Origin: JAHFJU01 sp964354865
GTDB taxonomy: Bacteria; Patescibacteriota; Gracilibacteria; UBA1369; UM-FILTER-53-11
Assembly (NCBI GenBank): GCA_964354865.1
Contig: CAYHBN010000061.1
Span: 1 to 8,990 of the forward strand
Direction: 5' to 3'
Length of the DNA: 8,990 bases
Shown here: positions 7,901 to 8,990 of the stretch, one piece after another
Layout of the letters: the number at the start of each line of letters is the position of its first letter
Numbering within the stretch: the first letter of the stretch is position 1
The notes under the pieces: model-generated
Database searches by the model: none
Seen by the model: the letters and a program-made list of their open reading frames with translations, nothing else
What the model was told of the DNA's origin: nothing
Translations under genes and position numbers: made by a program

Positions 7901-8990
7901 GCGTTTTTTTAGACGCTCCTTGAATTTCAGGAGTAATCAGCGCACTCAATTCACTCACATTTCGATCTTTCATGAAGGGAGGAAAATGACTAATCAATAC
8001 ATGCCGTTCTCCATTTGGCATTTCTGCAATAACCACCACTGCAGTGCAACCATCTAATTGGTTGGTAAGAATATATTCTGGATTTTTAGCGTCTGCGGGA
8101 ATCACAAAATGTTTCGATTCGTACAAGCGAACCTGATGAAGAGATGATGGTTTCTCTCGTGATGCAAATGCGGTATCGAGAGCGGCTTGCTCCACATCGG
8201 TTAAGACCTGCAATCCAATAAGAGATTTTTTATATAACTGCTGCATTTCAACATCATCGGGAAAAACGTTGCGAGCTTGCGTATCGGCAAAGTTGGCGAT
8301 TGAGCTATCGGCAAGCGGAGTTTGTTCTTGCTGCGCTTTATACGCATCAAGCCTATTTTCGTACCGCTGTGTTGTTTCGTTGAATATCCAAATTGCCTTG
8401 AGATCGGACAACTTCACGGCTCCCTTTTTATCGCCCTCTACTTTTGAAGCATCTATCTCAATTACCGGAGTTTTATCGTAGTAAAATAGTTTATCGTGGC
8501 CCCTACTCCAATGAACTTCACCTCGACGTCCTCCCTTTAATTTGCCTATTGGTGGTCTGACAAATCCAGATTCGACGATGTCTTGTATTTGACTCATTCC
8601 CGTTGACCTATATGCCGAAGACGGGTCGGTTTTTAGTGAAATTGGATTATTTCTTCCTATACCCAGAATTCCACCTTCAAAGACTCTATTAACTGCATCG
8701 CTTTCTCTTAAAGTCGGATACGAAACTGATTCGTTTTCTAAGCGTGTTTCAGGTAATGGAGAAACTGTTTCTTCACCCCCACCAGCACCTGCCGCCCCAA
8801 CCGAGAGATCTTCGTCGAATATTTCTTTAAATCGAAGTATGACCGATTTGCCGCCCTCGGCATCAGCGGAACTCTTCGTACAATCAATGGTGCCATCTTC
8901 GTTCACCTTCACTGAATAGCCTTGCGCACCCATTGCCTCGCTCACGCGCTGAGACAACCCGGAAACATCTGCCGCATTGCCTTGCACGCT
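4911..8990 (-). CDS. Giant multidomain protein (CheD-like, HD and ADP-ribosyltransferase-like domains), 5' end outside window
   Basis: The frame is open to the right edge; a GTG at 8987 is available but is probably internal, so the true start is unseen. Residues below count from 8987 (1358 to the TAA). Regions in order: a Gly/Ala/Glu-rich segment (1-115); a YRS...VHWS domain (about 118-205); a CheD-like domain with Thr308, Cys314 and His329 (about 283-415); a charged, probably disordered linker (about 425-475); a helical region (about 480-600); an HD domain with His623, His656-Asp657, His673, His675 and Asp748 (about 615-760); two tandem repeats (809-937); and an HGTS ADP-ribosyltransferase-like domain (about 1070-1310). 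No transmembrane segment or cell-wall anchor is visible; a signal peptide cannot be judged without the N-terminus. A small gene follows 2 bases downstream. The mixture suggests an effector, toxin-like or nucleotide-signalling protein. Each domain call rests on motif recognition, so the overall function is unassigned. Confidence 0.9.
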   Translation of the reverse strand, partial: SVQGNAADVSGLSQRVSEAMGAQGYSVKVNEDGTIDCTKSSADAEGGKSVILRFKEIFDEDLSVGAAGAGGGEETVSPLPETRLENESVSYPTLRESDAVNRVFEGGILGIGRNNPISLKTDPSSAYRSTGMSQIQDIVESGFVRPPIGKLKGGRRGEVHWSRGHDKLFYYDKTPVIEIDASKVEGDKKGAVKLSDLKAIWIFNETTQRYENRLDAYKAQQEQTPLADSSIANFADTQARNVFPDDVEMQQLYKKSLIGLQVLTDVEQAALDTAFASREKPSSLHQVRLYESKHFVIPADAKNPEYILTNQLDGCTAVVVIAEMPNGERHVLISHFPPFMKDRNVSELSALITPEIQGASKKTLLIVKNGKREVNTNEVRDGIQTALGENTVVKEMKYTNNGKDGDGALIVEVPATEKGVPSAHANNNGEHVVLNIQTNERAEDRARRAAKKEARMNDPEYAAQVARNGELMNGAEGKSALEKSLRDEGILKEGEVMSEDDFKCILEMHQLGGSGRENLLSKRKIAEAYSNTKTTTEEKGQWRRMYEHALEEGFAGGYAFDSRGQLVPESDILMSSPLRREDIDLLLSNPDSKPVDILNLLEAEFKDDLDADAGVSQGYSIREHTIMVLSQFEKYYGNKELPAGVSKKLLSFVLAVHDLGKPRAIAAGNKDAQHEHTVGLVEPLMQRMGYSQDEVNIALALIDGDPLGNYLRDIQSSPDTAQKIFKMAQKAGMKPEDFYQLLVVYYQCDAASYTEDAGGERSLDGLFSFDPQNRAISFAPRIQGKLDILAESVSILSFRKPVEVDLNNTDLQSKIASLRKEGFVEEANAIEDAESRFSAVDGTDISTTEARIAYADHLLALSPEARVDLIKQRDLDEKIRYMRTQGGLKDFADELSDTSYNFSSINGVNISTPEARLSHAENLLSMTPTEKMLFRDNPNVPRISQLTGGALVDAVNEFTKQFPNEFSSRRENWEWNILEANAEGQVVAIDSFGDLRVFENIGELNIVRDRQSMQPFSRTLIQDIDTLRSSMKRQGVDSMTLKLGNEEGGSFLRAPEITVNKEILSEAQDIARNGLDSLYFHGTSSAALFGIEKEGFALVSAERLLEKDGALRSGERNLGGGSGVSNDISAGRGSDGLATGLSYSYREFIFNVDNIPVEKSDEFIGRLNDMQGKAMRGELSDDECRFILSPNAYPPKWVLALGNKDLSEAVANSLQQMKERLYFRNLRERMPDVLQHFPVLFGFSGKGHQYSVEIVEGRSSTAAALAGEVRMGPEVSFGGGMLSELFVPKAHFADAEAFLMSAGLTGKVRVVSIEAVYFAMAYGIPTASKTFTLTMDTIHLRQAQRMAASFEEILNNQTP
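5058..5780 (-). other. C-terminal ADP-ribosyltransferase-like domain (H-Y-E type) of the giant protein
   Basis: Residues about 1070-1310. LYFHGTSSAALFGIEKEGF (from 1077) matches the H-G-T/S first strand and helix by which PARP/diphtheria-toxin-type ADP-ribosyltransferases bind NAD+, with His1080 as the NAD-binding residue. A second block, SNDISAGRGSDGLATGLSYS, supplies candidate tyrosines (1142, 1144). Near the end, GGGMLSELFVPKAHF gives Glu1283 in an E-x-x-V-P context, the usual place for the catalytic glutamate. Such domains transfer ADP-ribose to protein or nucleic acid. The H, Y and E assignments are inferred by eye. Confidence 0.45.
6177..6563 (-). repeat. Two tandem 64-65-residue repeats in the giant protein
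   Basis: Unit 1 is residues 809-872 (6372-6563) and unit 2 is residues 873-937 (6177-6371). Unit 1 opens DLQSKIASLRKEG and unit 2 DLDEKIRYMRTQG. Both then carry a matching block: AVDGTDISTTEARIAYADHL versus SINGVNISTPEARLSHAENL, followed by LALSPEAR versus LSMTPTEK. The match needs a single one-residue offset. Both appear helical with a short loop at the D/N-G-x-x-I-S motif. No third copy was seen. They lie between the HD and C-terminal domains, as a spacer or binding module. Confidence 0.75.
6708..7145 (-). other. HD-superfamily hydrolase-like domain of the giant protein
   Basis: Residues about 615-760. The signature H...HD...H...D pattern is present: His623 in IREHTIMVL, His656-Asp657 in VLAVHDLGKPRA, His673 and His675 in AQHEHTVGL, and Asp748 in YYQCDAAS. 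HD-superfamily domains bind divalent metals and usually hydrolyse phosphoester bonds of nucleotides, cyclic nucleotides or RNA. The substrate cannot be told from sequence. All metal ligands appear intact, so an active enzyme is plausible. It is not closely similar to the HD domain of the nearby RNase Y beyond the common core. Confidence 0.7.
7743..8141 (-). other. CheD-like (glutamine deamidase fold) domain of the giant protein
   Basis: Residues about 283-415. The segment KNPEYILTNQLDGCTAVVV followed by NGERHVLISHFPP resembles the core of the chemotaxis deamidase CheD, where a threonine six residues before the cysteine, the cysteine itself in a G-S-C-V-A-V context, and a histidine before L-P form the active site. 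Here Thr308, Cys314 and His329 (or His334) occupy those places. The later KKTLLIVKNGKREVNTNEV stretch and final IVEVP strand also fit the fold order. CheD and CNF1 toxins share this Cys-His arrangement for glutamine deamidation. No chemotaxis genes are in the window. Confidence 0.45.
8373..8636 (-). other. N-terminal YR...VHWS domain of the giant protein, possibly ADP-ribosyltransferase-like
   Basis: Residues about 118-205. AYRSTGMSQIQDIVESGFVRP (Arg127) has the strand-helix-glycine layout that opens many ADP-ribosyltransferase folds, followed by GEVHWSRGHDKLFYY (His159-Trp160-Ser161), a VIEIDASKV strand and DLKAIWIFN. The pattern is suggestive, but I cannot assign catalytic residues firmly. 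An alternative is a non-catalytic binding domain of unknown family. Confidence 0.25.

Noticed and set aside
7213..7923. A 236-codon plus-strand open frame
   Set aside because: It is fully antisense to the giant protein, Ser/Arg/Phe-rich and without recognisable motifs; it is a shadow of the long coding frame opposite.
8985..8987. GTG at 8987 as the true start of the giant protein
   Set aside because: The frame stays open to the window edge, there is no visible upstream signal, and the first residues look like the interior of a protein.
1..8990. CRISPR arrays, tRNA or rRNA genes, insertion sequences, attachment sites
   Set aside because: No regularly spaced repeats, RNA gene signatures, transposase motifs or terminal inverted repeats were seen on either strand.

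Overview
The window is a bacterial stretch of moderate GC content in which every supportable gene lies on the minus strand, so transcription runs right to left. The gene set suggests a Candidate Phyla Radiation (Patescibacteria/Parcubacteria-like) genome: a VanW-family envelope protein, a small YtxH-like protein, RNase Y, a thioredoxin-reductase-like flavoprotein without the usual NADPH signature, a very large multidomain protein, and no convincing Shine-Dalgarno sequence at any start. This taxonomic call is inference. Stops are TAA, TAG and TGA, and the TGA stops fall at sensible protein ends, so the standard bacterial code fits.

Layout in the direction of transcription. (1) 8990-4911: the 3' 1359 codons of a giant protein whose start lies outside the window. 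Visible are an N-terminal YR..VHWS domain (possibly ADP-ribosyltransferase-like), a CheD-like Thr/Cys/His domain, a charged linker, an HD metal-dependent hydrolase-like domain, two tandem 64-65-residue repeats, and a C-terminal HGTS domain that looks like an H-Y-E ADP-ribosyltransferase. (2) 4908-4579: a small unknown protein starting 2 bases after the giant's stop, so probably translationally coupled. (3) 4489-2927: RNase Y, with an extended -10 promoter just ahead of its preferred start. (4) 2911-1985: the thioredoxin-reductase-like protein, 15 bases after RNase Y and probably co-transcribed. (5) A 135-base gap with a sigma70-like promoter. (6) 1849-1562: YtxH-like membrane protein. (7) 1542-1: VanW-family protein, cut off at its 3' end, with its own promoter placed for a leaderless transcript.

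The left half is housekeeping and envelope (mRNA turnover, thiol redox, cell wall). The right half is the unusual part: one polypeptide combining at least three predicted enzymatic folds, two of which (CheD-like deamidase and ADP-ribosyltransferase) are chemistries common in protein-modifying effectors, followed by a tiny coupled gene. An effector plus accessory or immunity pair is a reasonable but untested hypothesis. No RNA genes, CRISPR arrays, insertion sequences or convincing rho-independent terminators were seen, and no stretch over 300 bases lacks a gene.
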